The notes under the pieces are model-generated. The model did not search any database, had not been told where the DNA came from, and saw nothing but the letters and a program-made list of their open reading frames with translations. 64,000 nucleotides of DNA, from the NCBI GenBank assembly GCA_051886675.1, contig JBJEYH010000192.1, forward strand, positions 1 to 64,000, in the 5' to 3' direction. The number at the start of each line of letters is the position of its first letter. Positions within the stretch are counted from its first letter, which is position 1. Positions 51,365 to 60,232 of this stretch are shown here, piece by piece. Source of the stretch: UBA11524 sp051886675. Its GTDB lineage: Bacteria > Bacillota > Clostridia > Christensenellales > Aristaeellaceae. A program made the translations under genes and the position numbers.

Positions 51365-52444
51365 TCACTGGATGCGTGCGGTCAGGGCGATCAGGGTGAC
51401 GGTGGGGCTGTTGAACAGCCGCCCCGGCTGCCAGCGGTAGTAATCCGACGCGCCCAGGCCGGGGCTGATGTACTGGGGAATGCCGGAGAGGTAATCCAGC
51501 CCCTGCAGCAGGCTGTCGTCGGGGAACCAGCCGTAGTCCGGCACATACAGCGCGCCCACGCCGGGGATGCGCCACTGTCCGCCGCAGTAGTGCCCCGCCA
51601 GAATCAGCGCGGCCTGGCGCAGGGAGAACATGTCGCTCTGGTCGCTCCACTGGAGCATGGTGGAGACGTAGTCCCGGGTCAGGGGCGTGTGGGTCAGGAC
51701 GATCTGCACGTCCTTTTCGGTGAGGGACTTCTTCACCTCGCGGATGCGCGCCACCCGCTCCAGCTGGTATTCGCACAGGCGCTTGTAGGCGGCCTCGTCC
51801 GGGGAGAGATCCAGGTACTGGCTCAGCTGATCCAGCTGGCTCCGGTAGGCGGATTCCATGCCGTCCAGGTCCAGGGTGTAGAGGTATTCGGGGATGAAGT
51901 AGATGTTGCTCTTGTTGCGGGTGAAGCACACGGGCTCATCCACGATGGTCACGCCGGCCTCCTGCAGGCGCACGGCCCAGTCCGCGTAGACGCTCAGGCT
52001 GCCGTGGGCCACGCCGGAGAGATAATCCGGATCGCTGTCGCCGGGGATGTAGAGCTTGGGCGTGTTTTCCGGCAGCAGCGCCACCAGGTCCAGGAAGGGC
52101 TGGACGTCGCCGCTTTCGCCGATCATATCCCCCGTGAACACCACCGAGGAATACGCCAGCCCCTTGATGGCCGACTGGATGGACGCCTGATTTTCGCCCA
52201 GCTCGCGGCCGTGCAGGTCGCTGAAGTGGAGGATGGTCCAGTTTTCCAGGTCGCCGGACAGGTTCTGGACGGTGACGCTCTGCCTGACCAGCTGCACCTG
52301 GTGATCCATCACGAAGTTGGCCGTGAACACCGTGGCCACCGCCAGCAGCAGAAACACGCCGATCCATACCGCCGCGCCCCTGCGGCGCGCCCCCGGCCTT
52401 TCCGGTGCAAAGATGTACTGGTTCCTCTTCCGCCTGACCCTCAT
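51365..52444 (-). CDS. Membrane-anchored metallophosphoesterase-like protein with altered active site
   Basis: A 359-residue protein with an N-terminal membrane anchor (about 25-45, AVWIGVFLLLAVATVFTANF) and a calcineurin-like domain of the YkuE/YaeI type. Motifs I and II are normal (HFSDLHGREL, VFTGDMIG). The GNHD motif is replaced by GDSDPDY, so both Asn and His are lost. The final GHxHGGQ is GHYCGGQW, with a Cys in place of a ligand His; LTHTPL is kept. It may therefore be weakly active or non-catalytic. The start at 52444 has AGGAGG six bases upstream, and a good promoter precedes it. It diverges from the VanY-like gene. Confidence 0.83.
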   Translation of the reverse strand: MRVRRKRNQYIFAPERPGARRRGAAVWIGVFLLLAVATVFTANFVMDHQVQLVRQSVTVQNLSGDLENWTILHFSDLHGRELGENQASIQSAIKGLAYSSVVFTGDMIGESGDVQPFLDLVALLPENTPKLYIPGDSDPDYLSGVAHGSLSVYADWAVRLQEAGVTIVDEPVCFTRNKSNIYFIPEYLYTLDLDGMESAYRSQLDQLSQYLDLSPDEAAYKRLCEYQLERVARIREVKKSLTEKDVQIVLTHTPLTRDYVSTMLQWSDQSDMFSLRQAALILAGHYCGGQWRIPGVGALYVPDYGWFPDDSLLQGLDYLSGIPQYISPGLGASDYYRWQPGRLFNSPTVTLIALTARIQ

Positions 52445-52477
52445 GCTCGGCCTCCTGCTGCGCAAGTACTCATCTGT

Positions 52478-52506
52478 ATTATAGACGCTCGGGCGCGGGA
52501 AAGCAA
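52478..52506 (-). promoter_or_regulatory. Sigma-A promoter of the phosphoesterase-like gene
   Basis: On the minus strand TTGCTT (52501-52506), a 17-bp spacer and TATAAT (52478-52483). Confidence 0.72.
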
Positions 52507-52697
52507 TGCACCTGTCCCGGGAAAATCCGCGGGGATGGCGGCGGGTTTCCTCGCGCAAAAAGAAGGAACTCCCATTTCCTGTGGAGAATATCTCAGGGAA
52601 GAATACGGATATCCCTGCCCATGATGGATGAAAATACCCGGGCGATCCGTTATCTTGATACCCAATGACCTTGCGGAAGGCAGGTGCTTCCACGACT

Positions 52698-53828
52698 ATG
52701 AAGAAGCAGAAACGACGCGATCCCATCAAGGTGATGCTCATCCTGACCATATGCATGGCGGTGCTGGCGGCGGGCTGCATGCTGCTGGGCAACGCCATCG
52801 CGACCTACCGGGCCAGCGCGCTGTCGCAGCTGCAGGCGGAGGTCGAGGCCATCAACGAGCAGCGGGATCAGGAATACGCCCGCGCGCTGGCGGAGTTCGA
52901 GGCGGAATCCCAGTCCGGGGCGAACCTGGCCTGGCCGCCCCAGAAGACCCAGGGCTGGGACGTGGTGGATCTGACCAACTATCCCCTGGAGAATCCGGGG
53001 CAGGTCACCGTCTACCGCGCCGACGTGATGAACAACGGCATGCTGCTGGTCAACGAATGGCATTCCCGGCCGGATGATTTCTCCGAGGACGCGCTGGTGA
53101 GCATCGGCAGCTATACCGGCGGCAAGCTGCAGGTGGCCAACTACAACCTGCTGCTGTTCCCCGCGGCGATCAACGCGCTGCAGGAGGCGGTCACCGCCGC
53201 GGCCGAGGAAGGGTACGAGAACTACATGGTGGACGAGGCCTACCGCTCCTATGAGGAGCAGAACGCCCTGTTCAACAAGTACATGGAGCAGTATGCCAGC
53301 CGGTATTCCGGCGAGGCGCTCATCGCCCGCACGAAGAAGGACGTCAACTATCCCGGCACCAGCGAGTTCAACTCGGGCCTGACCTTCACCCTGCGCCTGT
53401 ACAAGCGGGGCGACGCCACGGTGAACGGCACCAACTACGTGGAGACCCCCGAGGGCCAGTGGCTGTCGGAAAACTGCTGGAAGTACGGCCTGATGTTCCG
53501 CTTCCCCAAGACGGACTACCCCGTCAAGGGCACGGCGGACAAGAGCTACAAGACCGGCGTGAGCGTATCCCTGCGGGCCTACCGCTATGTGGGCAAGGGC
53601 AACGCCGCGGTGATGCACACGCTGGATCTGTGCCTGGAGGAGTACATCGAGTATCTGCAGGAGCATCCGCACATCGCCGTGTTTGAGGACGGCATTCTCC
53701 GCTACGAGATTGTGCGGCAGTATGTGGGCGATGCGAGCTCCTTCCAGATCAGCATCACCAACAATGCCACCAGCTATGTGACCTCCCTGGACAACATGGG
53801 CTACGCGATCACCGTGTTCGAGCGGTGA
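52698..53828 (+). CDS. VanY-like (M15B) D,D-carboxypeptidase homologue lacking zinc ligands
   Basis: A 376-residue protein with one membrane anchor (about 12-32), a helical linker and a peptidase M15B-like domain (about 105-330). Fold markers are kept: EAYRSYEEQNALF (substrate Arg183) and PGTSEFNSGL. The zinc motif SxHxxGxAxD reads SEFNSGLTFT, so His is F224 and Asp is T231. The ExxH motif before YRYVG reads SLRA, so the catalytic Glu and third His are gone too. It should not hydrolyse D-Ala-D-Ala and is probably a binding or regulatory pseudoenzyme. The start is uncertain since no strong ribosome site is seen; 52665 is an alternative. A terminator follows. Confidence 0.83.
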   Translation: MKKQKRRDPIKVMLILTICMAVLAAGCMLLGNAIATYRASALSQLQAEVEAINEQRDQEYARALAEFEAESQSGANLAWPPQKTQGWDVVDLTNYPLENPGQVTVYRADVMNNGMLLVNEWHSRPDDFSEDALVSIGSYTGGKLQVANYNLLLFPAAINALQEAVTAAAEEGYENYMVDEAYRSYEEQNALFNKYMEQYASRYSGEALIARTKKDVNYPGTSEFNSGLTFTLRLYKRGDATVNGTNYVETPEGQWLSENCWKYGLMFRFPKTDYPVKGTADKSYKTGVSVSLRAYRYVGKGNAAVMHTLDLCLEEYIEYLQEHPHIAVFEDGILRYEIVRQYVGDASSFQISITNNATSYVTSLDNMGYAITVFER

Positions 53829-53840
53829 GCATGGCGGCGG

Positions 53841-53866
53841 AAAAAGTGGCGCAAGCCACTTTTTTT
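53841..53866 (+). terminator. Terminator of the VanY-like gene
   Basis: Arms AAAAAGTGGC (53841-53850) and GCCACTTTTT (53855-53864), loop GCAA, followed by further T. Confidence 0.87.
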
Positions 53867-53960
53867 GTTGCCGGGATGCGGGCGGAGCCGCGGGCCTCCG
53901 GAGCAGGGAAGGCCCCGGCGGCCATCACGCATCCCTATAAATAGGAAGGAAGTGAACGGC

Positions 53961-55028
53961 ATGCGGAAGCTGCTGCTTCTGCTGGCACTGGGCGTGACGC
54001 TGGCCGGCGGGGCGCGGGCGGAGACGGAGCTGCCCTACGCGCGGAGCATGATTCCGGGCTACATGGCGCTGAACGGGCAGCAGCGGACGCTGTTCGACGC
54101 GGCGTACGCGGCGGCGCTCACGGGGGAAACGGAGGTTGACGCGCCCAGGGGCATGGCCTTCGACGACGCGGTGGCGGCCATGGATCTGCTGCTGAACGAA
54201 TGTCCGGAGCTGTGCGCGCTGGACGACCGCTGCCGGGTGCGCTATGCCAGCAACGCGCCGGAGGTGGCCATCGGGGTGACGCTGGTCTACGCCCGGGCGC
54301 TGGAGACGCAGGACGTCCTTCTGGCGGAAGCGCAGGCCATGGCGGCGCAGGCCACGGGCACGGCCTGGGAGCGGGAGCTGACGCTGCACGACCTGCTCTG
54401 CGACGCCGCCGAGTACGATCTGGAGGCGCCCAACCAGCAGACGGCCTACGGCGCGCTGGTGGATGGCCGGGCGGGATGCAGCGGCTATGCCCGGGCGCTG
54501 ACGCTGCTGTGCCGGCTGGCGGGCATTCCCTGCCAGACCATCAGCGGTACGGCGACGGCCGATGGCGCGGAGGCGCGACACACCTGGTGCGTCCTGTACA
54601 TCGGGGGAGCCTTCGCCCAGACCGATCCCACCTGGAACGATCAGGACGGGGCAGGGGTGAACACCCACTGGTACTTCAACCTGACCGACGGGCAGATGGC
54701 GGCGGATCACTGCCCGGACGCGGGGACGCTGTCCCTGCCCTGCACGGACGAAAGCCTTTCCTGGCACGCGCGCAGGGGGCTGATCGTGCCCGCGCGGGAG
54801 GAGGATGCGCGGCAGGTGATCGATGATGCGCTGTACGCCCTGGCCACCCGGGGGGACGCGGTGAATCTGCGCTTTGAGGACACCGCGGCGGCGCAGGATT
54901 TTGTGCAGCGGACGTCATGGTATCTTGCGGCCTACAACGAGGCGCATCCGCAGGCGCGCTGCGATGGCGGGTATCAGCTGATGCATTCGGCGGAGCAGGG
55001 CTGCGTAATGCTGCTGGCGGCCTGGTGA
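53961..55028 (+). CDS. Exported transglutaminase-like protein
   Basis: A 355-residue protein with signal peptide MRKLLLLLALGVTLAGGARA. The transglutaminase-like (kyphoscoliosis-type) core spans about residues 125-245. The nucleophilic Cys is in DGRAGCSGYARAL, the His in ARHTWCVLYI, and the Asp in FAQTDPTWND, so the papain-like triad is complete. Bacterial members are peptidases or cross-linking enzymes acting at the cell surface. The start at 53961 follows AGGAAGGAAG. It lies between two terminators with its own leader, next to two other envelope-type genes. No catalytic partner gene is evident. Confidence 0.85.
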   Translation: MRKLLLLLALGVTLAGGARAETELPYARSMIPGYMALNGQQRTLFDAAYAAALTGETEVDAPRGMAFDDAVAAMDLLLNECPELCALDDRCRVRYASNAPEVAIGVTLVYARALETQDVLLAEAQAMAAQATGTAWERELTLHDLLCDAAEYDLEAPNQQTAYGALVDGRAGCSGYARALTLLCRLAGIPCQTISGTATADGAEARHTWCVLYIGGAFAQTDPTWNDQDGAGVNTHWYFNLTDGQMAADHCPDAGTLSLPCTDESLSWHARRGLIVPAREEDARQVIDDALYALATRGDAVNLRFEDTAAAQDFVQRTSWYLAAYNEAHPQARCDGGYQLMHSAEQGCVMLLAAW

Positions 55029-55059
55029 GGGACGGCGGGGGACATGCCCCGGCACGCGA

Positions 55060-55092
55060 AAGGGGCGCGGACAGCTTGTGTCCGCGCCCCTT
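55060..55092. terminator. Bidirectional terminator between convergent genes
   Basis: A 14-bp perfect stem, AAGGGGCGCGGACA (55060-55073) with TGTCCGCGCCCCTT (55079-55092) and a 5-nt loop. It separates the transglutaminase-like gene from the minus-strand membrane cassette. Confidence 0.8.
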
Positions 55093-55117
55093 GTCCGTCT
55101 GCCTGGCCCGGCAGAAT

Positions 55118-55615
55118 TTATAATGGAAGGTTTTCCGCGTTGTAGGTGCCCTCCAGGCAGGCGTCCAGCAGCTTCTGCCACAGGTCGGAGCCGGATACGT
55201 GCATGGTGAAGCTCTTGCCCGAGCTGGTGAACAGCACCGTCGCGCCCTGGCCGTCCCGGTCGCCCTCCACCCAGCATTCGCTGCTGCCGCAGATGGTCAG
55301 GTGCAGCGCCGCGTCCTTGTTCACATGGGCGAAGGGCGGCATGGCATAGCTGCGGCGCAGGTAGCTCAGCACGGTCTTGTAGTTCTCCGGGACGATGATG
55401 GCCCGCCGCCCCTGGTATTCCGCGACGATGGCCTGATCCTCCTCCAGGTGGGTTTCGCTGGCGTTGACCATGGTGGCGGCGTTGAAGGCCGCGCCGGTCT
55501 GCAGCGCATATTCATTCATCTGGTATTTGGCGTTGACCACATACACCATGCCCACGATCACCATCACCAGCGTGGCCACGCCAATGAAAATCAGCAGCTT
55601 GGTATACCATTTCAT
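55118..55615 (-). CDS. Small membrane-anchored protein of unknown function
   Basis: A 165-residue protein with an N-terminal helix (about 6-30, LLIFIGVATLVMVIVGMVYVV) and an extracytoplasmic domain. I do not recognise the family. GGAGG-containing text is 10 bases before the ATG at 55615, and the ATG overlaps the upstream stop by 4 bp, so translation is coupled to the multi-pass protein upstream. The domain has a GSSECWVEGDRDGQGATVLF segment (two short beta strands with a single Cys). Function unknown. Confidence 0.7.
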   Translation of the reverse strand: MKWYTKLLIFIGVATLVMVIVGMVYVVNAKYQMNEYALQTGAAFNAATMVNASETHLEEDQAIVAEYQGRRAIIVPENYKTVLSYLRRSYAMPPFAHVNKDAALHLTICGSSECWVEGDRDGQGATVLFTSSGKSFTMHVSGSDLWQKLLDACLEGTYNAENLPL

Positions 55616-56190
55616 GGCTTCTGCTCCTCCTGAGGCTCCTTCTGTTCCTGCGGCGCGGGCACGGTCTTCATGCCGTTGTAGGCCGCCTTCGTCCTGAAAA
55701 AGCATCCCGCGCTGACGGCCGCGCAGCATACCAGCAGCGCAAAGCCCGGCAGCTCCCTGAGCGCCTGACCGCCCACGGCCAGGAACACCACGTCCCCCAG
55801 GGCGGCCATGCCCAGCAGCACCATGCACCCCAGGCTTGAGCGCATCACCCGGCCGATGCCCTTCTCCCGCTGGGTGCGGATCATGGGCGAGGGGCAGCGC
55901 AGCAGGCTGAACAGCCCCATGCCCCAGTACAGCGCGGGAATCAGCCCCGCCGCCGCCACCGGCAGCACATACATGCACCAGGCGCTGGGGGTGGACAGGC
56001 GCATATACACCACATAGCATACCGCCAGGACGATCCATCCGCCCAGGCCGATGCGGCGGGCCTGCCGCCAGTCCCCGTCGCCGGCGGGGGCGAACCATTC
56101 GCCCTGATAAACCGCCACGCGCTTTTCCCGGCCGCGCGCGGTGATGCGCGTCTCCAGGCGGTAATCCTCCTTGTACCTGCGTTCCTTCAT
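55612..56190 (-). CDS. Four-helix membrane protein of unknown function
   Basis: A 192-residue protein. A hydrophilic N-terminus (about 1-45, ending FAPAGDGDW) is followed by hydrophobic segments at about 48-66, 71-93, 120-140 and 148-165, and a Gln/Glu/Pro-rich tail (PAPQEQKEPQEEQKP). I see no known domain. The start at 56190 is used; an ATG at 56223 is possible, and GGAAGGAG lies between the two. It is the first gene of a two-gene cassette with its own promoter. Confidence 0.68.
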   Translation of the reverse strand: MKERRYKEDYRLETRITARGREKRVAVYQGEWFAPAGDGDWRQARRIGLGGWIVLAVCYVVYMRLSTPSAWCMYVLPVAAAGLIPALYWGMGLFSLLRCPSPMIRTQREKGIGRVMRSSLGCMVLLGMAALGDVVFLAVGGQALRELPGFALLVCCAAVSAGCFFRTKAAYNGMKTVPAPQEQKEPQEEQKP

Positions 56191-56237
56191 GGTGGGGAAA
56201 AGACTCCTTCCGTATCGGATCATCCCGAATCGTCCTT

Positions 56238-56266
56238 ATCATACCACAACCCGCCGCCCCTGCCAA
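56238..56266 (-). promoter_or_regulatory. Sigma-A promoter of the two-gene membrane cassette
   Basis: On the minus strand TTGGCA (56261-56266), a 17-bp spacer and TATGAT (56238-56243). Confidence 0.72.
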
Positions 56267-56400
56267 GAGCCCCTGCCCGAAATGGCGCAACCGATGCCCC
56301 AAACTTCCAAATTTGTGGCACAGGGCCGGAAACAACGGTATTTTTCTCATGAAATGGATGCAAGTCCTGCAAAAATATTCGGCTTTTCATGGGCATTGGC

Positions 56401-56429
56401 TTGACAATGAATGGGCGGGTTGATATAAT
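56401..56429 (+). promoter_or_regulatory. Consensus sigma-A promoter of the peptide importer operon
   Basis: TTGACA (56401-56406), a 17-bp spacer and TATAAT (56424-56429), a perfect match to consensus in both boxes. The leader to the start codon is about 70 nt. Confidence 0.88.
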
Positions 56430-56504
56430 TCAAGGGTATAGACTCTGTGGGCGTATGCTGTTTCGGCAGGACCCGCAGGGATCACAAAAAGGAGGAAACA
56501 ACCC

Positions 56505-58904
56505 ATGAAAAAGCTGCTGGCTCTGCTGCTGGCTGCGTGCATGCTCACCAGCATCACCGCTGCCTTCGCTGAAGACGCTACCGGCACGCCCCTGGTTGTG
56601 GCGATCTCCACGCTGAGCTCCAAGTTCAGCCCCTTCTTCGCCGATACCGGTTACGACCAGGACGTGGTTGATCTGACCCAGATCGGCATGATGACCACCG
56701 ACCGTGTGGGCGGCATCGTTTACAACGCCATCGAGGGCGAGACGGTGAGCTACAACGGCACCGACTACCTCTACACCGGCCCCGCGGACATCTCCGTGGA
56801 GTACGATGAGGCCACCGATGTCACCACCTACACCACCCGCATCCGTGAGGACCTGAAGTTCTCCGACGGCGAGCCTGTCACCGCGGACGACATCATCTTC
56901 ACCTACTATGTGTACCTGGATCCCAGCTACACCGGCTCCACCACCCTGAGCAGCTACGCCATCCTGGGCCTGCAGGCTTACCAGACCCAGATCCCCGAGG
57001 CTTCTCTGGGCGACGTGCTGCCCGCGATGGAAGCTCTGAAGGCTGCCGGCTTCGGCTACACCGTGGCTGAGGGCGATCCCTTCACCCAGGAGCAGTACGA
57101 CGCCTACTATGCCAAGCTGGCCGAGCTGTGGAAGACCGACGTGCAGGGCATCGTGGACTATGTGTACAACAACTACGCCGCGAGCTATGCTGAGGCCATG
57201 CTGGGCAAGACCGCTGACGAGGTTGGCGCCTCCGACGGCCTGAAGACCGCTCTGGGCATGGTGCTGTGGGGCTTCGGCGGTGTGAACGAGGACGGTTCCC
57301 TGACCGACTCCAACGGCAACAGCTATGACCTGGTCGAGACCTTCCCCACCGTGGACGACTACTTCGATTGCACCTTCGCGGCCTATGGCGGCGACATCGA
57401 GACCTACCTGAGCGTTGAGTCCGCCACCGGCACCACCACCGACGCCGTGAACACCGAGACCATGGCCGTGCTGGCCGAGGCTGCTGGTGTTGACATGTCC
57501 GCTGGCGTGCCCAACATCTCCGGCATCAGGAAGCTGGACGACTACACCGTCGAAGTGAAGGTGCAGGGCTTCTCCGCTCCCGCTGTGTACAGCATCTGCG
57601 GCCTGGCCATCACCCCCAAGCACTACTATGGCGACGGCACCTATGACTACGAAGCCAACAACTTCGGTCATCCCTTCGGCGATCTGTCTCCCGTGACCGC
57701 CAAGAACGATACCCCCATGGGCGCCGGCCCCTACAAGTTCATCAAGTACGAGAACCGCGTCGTGTACTACGAGGCGAATCCCTACTACTACAAGGGCGAA
57801 CCCGAAATCAAGTCCTTCCAGTACAAGGAGACCAACTCTGCTGAAGTGGCTACCGCTGTGCAGACCGGCACCGCTGACGGCGGCGAGATGAACGGCACCA
57901 AGGCCAACTTCGAGATGCTGCGCTCCTACAACTCCAACGGCGAAGTGACCGGCGACGTGGTGACCACCTACTCCGTGGCCAACCTGGGCTATGGTTACAT
58001 CGGCATGAACGCCGACACCGTGAACGTGGCTGGCGAGCCCGGCTCCGAGGCCTCCAAGAACCTGCGCAAGGGCCTGGCCACCGTGCTGGCCGTGTACCGC
58101 GACACCGCCTATGATTCCTACTATGGCGACGCTGCGGCGGTCATCAACTATCCCATCTCCACCACCTCCTGGGCCGCTCCTCAGGCGACCGACGAGGGCT
58201 ATCGCGTGGCCTTCTCCGTGGACGTGGACGGCAACCCCATCTACACCGCTGACATGACCACCGAGGACAAGTACGCTGCCGCCATCGAAGCCGCCAAGGG
58301 CTTCCTGAAGGCCGCTGGCTTCACCTATGACGAGGCTGCCGGTGTGTTCACCGCCGCTCCCGAAGGCGCGAAGCTGTCCTACGAAGTCATCATCCCCGCT
58401 GACGGCATCGGCGATCATCCCTCCTTCGCTGTGCTGACCGACGCCAAGGCTGCGCTGGCCACCATCGGCATCGAGCTGAAGATCAACGACCCCGCTGACT
58501 CCAACGTGCTGTGGGATTCTCTGGATGCCGGCACGCAGGAGCTGTGGACTGCTGCCTGGGGCTCCACCATCGACCCCGACATGTACCAGATCTATCACTC
58601 CTCCAACATCGTTGGCCTGGGTGGTTCTGACTCCAACCACTACCACATCCAGTCCGCGGCGCTGGACCAGCTGATTCTGGACGCCCGTTCTTCCGCTGAC
58701 CAGGCCTATCGCAAGGAGCTGTACAAGGCCGCTCTGGACGAGGTCATGGACTGGGCCGTGGAAATCCCCGCCTACCAGCGTCAGAACATCGTCATCGCCA
58801 GCTCTCAGCGCGTTGACACCACCACTGTGACCCCCGACGTGACCACCTATTGGGGCTGGCTGGCTGACCTGGAGACCATGAAGATGGTCGAGGCTGCCAA
58901 GTAA
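56505..58904 (+). CDS. Oligopeptide-type ABC importer substrate-binding protein
   Basis: A 799-residue family 5 (OppA/DppA-like) binding protein. The signal peptide is MKKLLALLLAACMLTSITAA, with likely cleavage after FA-ED. The mature start VVAISTLSSKFSPFFADTGYDQDVVDL and the strand DLKFSDGEPVTADDIIFTY are family hallmarks. It is about 250 residues longer than typical OppA; an extra alpha-rich stretch (about 165-345, QAYQTQIPEASLGDVL onward) accounts for most of this. Codon use differs from its neighbours, with many GCT and GGT codons, as in highly expressed genes. Its promoter is consensus and GGAGG precedes the start. It leads the operon with two permeases and two ATPases. Confidence 0.9.
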   Translation: MKKLLALLLAACMLTSITAAFAEDATGTPLVVAISTLSSKFSPFFADTGYDQDVVDLTQIGMMTTDRVGGIVYNAIEGETVSYNGTDYLYTGPADISVEYDEATDVTTYTTRIREDLKFSDGEPVTADDIIFTYYVYLDPSYTGSTTLSSYAILGLQAYQTQIPEASLGDVLPAMEALKAAGFGYTVAEGDPFTQEQYDAYYAKLAELWKTDVQGIVDYVYNNYAASYAEAMLGKTADEVGASDGLKTALGMVLWGFGGVNEDGSLTDSNGNSYDLVETFPTVDDYFDCTFAAYGGDIETYLSVESATGTTTDAVNTETMAVLAEAAGVDMSAGVPNISGIRKLDDYTVEVKVQGFSAPAVYSICGLAITPKHYYGDGTYDYEANNFGHPFGDLSPVTAKNDTPMGAGPYKFIKYENRVVYYEANPYYYKGEPEIKSFQYKETNSAEVATAVQTGTADGGEMNGTKANFEMLRSYNSNGEVTGDVVTTYSVANLGYGYIGMNADTVNVAGEPGSEASKNLRKGLATVLAVYRDTAYDSYYGDAAAVINYPISTTSWAAPQATDEGYRVAFSVDVDGNPIYTADMTTEDKYAAAIEAAKGFLKAAGFTYDEAAGVFTAAPEGAKLSYEVIIPADGIGDHPSFAVLTDAKAALATIGIELKINDPADSNVLWDSLDAGTQELWTAAWGSTIDPDMYQIYHSSNIVGLGGSDSNHYHIQSAALDQLILDARSSADQAYRKELYKAALDEVMDWAVEIPAYQRQNIVIASSQRVDTTTVTPDVTTYWGWLADLETMKMVEAAK

Positions 58905-58968
58905 GCCGTTGGCTCAGGAGAAGCGTCAAATTGCATAAGCATCAACTCCCCATGAGCTGACAATAAGC

Positions 58969-59010
58969 GCTCAGGTCGCCCTTCGTCGCGAGGCGGAGGG
59001 TGGCCTGAGC
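58969..59010 (+). other. Hairpin between binding protein and permease genes
   Basis: Outer arms GCTCAGG (58969-58975) and CCTGAGC (59004-59010) extend inward through CGCCCT/AGGGTG with mismatches. No T-run follows. It probably stabilises the abundant binding protein message or attenuates the rest of the operon. Confidence 0.6.
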
Positions 59011-59060
59011 CACGTTGATACCCGGGGGGAGAAATAACACAGTGGGGAGGAAATGCTCAA

Positions 59061-60211
59061 GTGTGGAAATTTTTAGTCAGGCGAATCTGTCTGGCCCTTG
59101 TGATCATTCTATGCGGTTCCTTTGTCATTTACGGCGTGATGCGCTGCATGCCGACCTCCTTTGTGGAGAGCCTTGCCCGTGAGAGGGCCGCGGCCAGCGC
59201 GACCACGGGCGGCGCCAGCTATCAGGAATGGCTGGAAAAGCTCAACGAAGCCTATCACATGAACGACGACGTCTTCACCGGCTTTGTCAACTGGCTGGGG
59301 GAGGTCATCAAGGGTGACTTCGGCGACAGCTGGAAGTACGGCGTGCCGGTCATCCAGAAGTTCAACGACGTTATCTGGTACTCTGTGGTGCTGAATGTCA
59401 TCACCATTCTGCTGGAGGTTGCCATCTGCATTCCGCTGGGCATTCAGGCTGCGCGCCATCAGTACAGCGGCTTTGACTATGGCATCACCGTTTTTGCCAT
59501 GCTTTGTATCTCGTTGCCGACGTTCTTCCTGGCAACGCTGTTGAAATATATATTCTCGGTCAAGCTGGGCTGGTTCGACCTGTACGGCATCGTGGGCAGA
59601 TACTACGAGCAGCTGAACACCTGGGGCAAGATCATGGACATGTGCAAGCACATGGTGCTGCCCGTGCTGACCCTGACCATGCTGAACATCGGCGGCCTGA
59701 CCCGTTATACCCGCACCAACATGCTGGAGGTGCTCAACGCTGACTACATCCGCACCGCCCGCGCCAAGGGCCTGTCGGAAAAGGTGGTCATCAACCGTCA
59801 TGCCTTCCGCAACACCCNNNNNNNNNNNNNNNNNNNNNNNNNNNNNNNNNNNNNNNNNNNNNNNNNNNNNNNNNNNNNNNNNNNNNNNNNNNNNNNNNNN
59901 NNNNNNNNNNNNNNNNNGCCAAGGGCCTGTCGGAAAAGGTGGTCATCAACCGTCATGCCTTCCGCAACACCCTGATCCCCCTGGTCAGCTACATGAGCTA
60001 CCTGGTGCCCAGCCTGTTCAGCGGCTCCATGATCACCGAGACGCTGTATCAGATCCCCGGCATCGGCTACATCGCCTACGACGCCATGGTGGCCGGCGAC
60101 CTTCCCTTCACGATGTTCTACTCGGTGTTCGGCCTGGTGCTGACGCAGGTGAGCCTGATGCTGGCGGACATCATGTACGCCGTGGTCGACCCCCGCGTCC
60201 GCGTGAATTAA
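59061..60211 (+). CDS. DppB-type permease, interrupted in the assembly by a 100-N gap
   Basis: A permease of the OppB/DppB family. Residues 1-252 (before the gap) show the N-terminal helix IICGSFVIYGVMRCMPTSF-like start (VKFLVRRICLALVIILCGSF in parts), LNTWGKIMDMCKHMVLPVLTL, and YTRTNMLEVLNADYIRTARAKG, the EAA loop. After the gap the frame continues FSGSMITETLYQIPGIGY and ends DPRVRVN. The 55 bases before the Ns (59763-59817) repeat exactly at 59918-59972. Collapsing this leaves 996 in-frame bases, or 331 residues, normal for the family, so the gene is intact in the genome. Confidence 0.88.
59818..59917. other. Assembly gap of exactly 100 N
   Basis: The 55-bp sequence GCCAAGGGCC...GCAACACCC is present on both sides, so the two contig ends overlap and were not merged. 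The gap length is a placeholder, and no real sequence seems to be missing. Confidence 0.95.
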
Positions 60212-60232
60212 GAGGGAAGGAGGAGTACGCAA

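Noticed and set aside
59818..59917. Insertion or duplication inside the DppB-type gene
   Set aside because: The block is exactly 100 N with identical flanks, typical of scaffolding of overlapping contigs.
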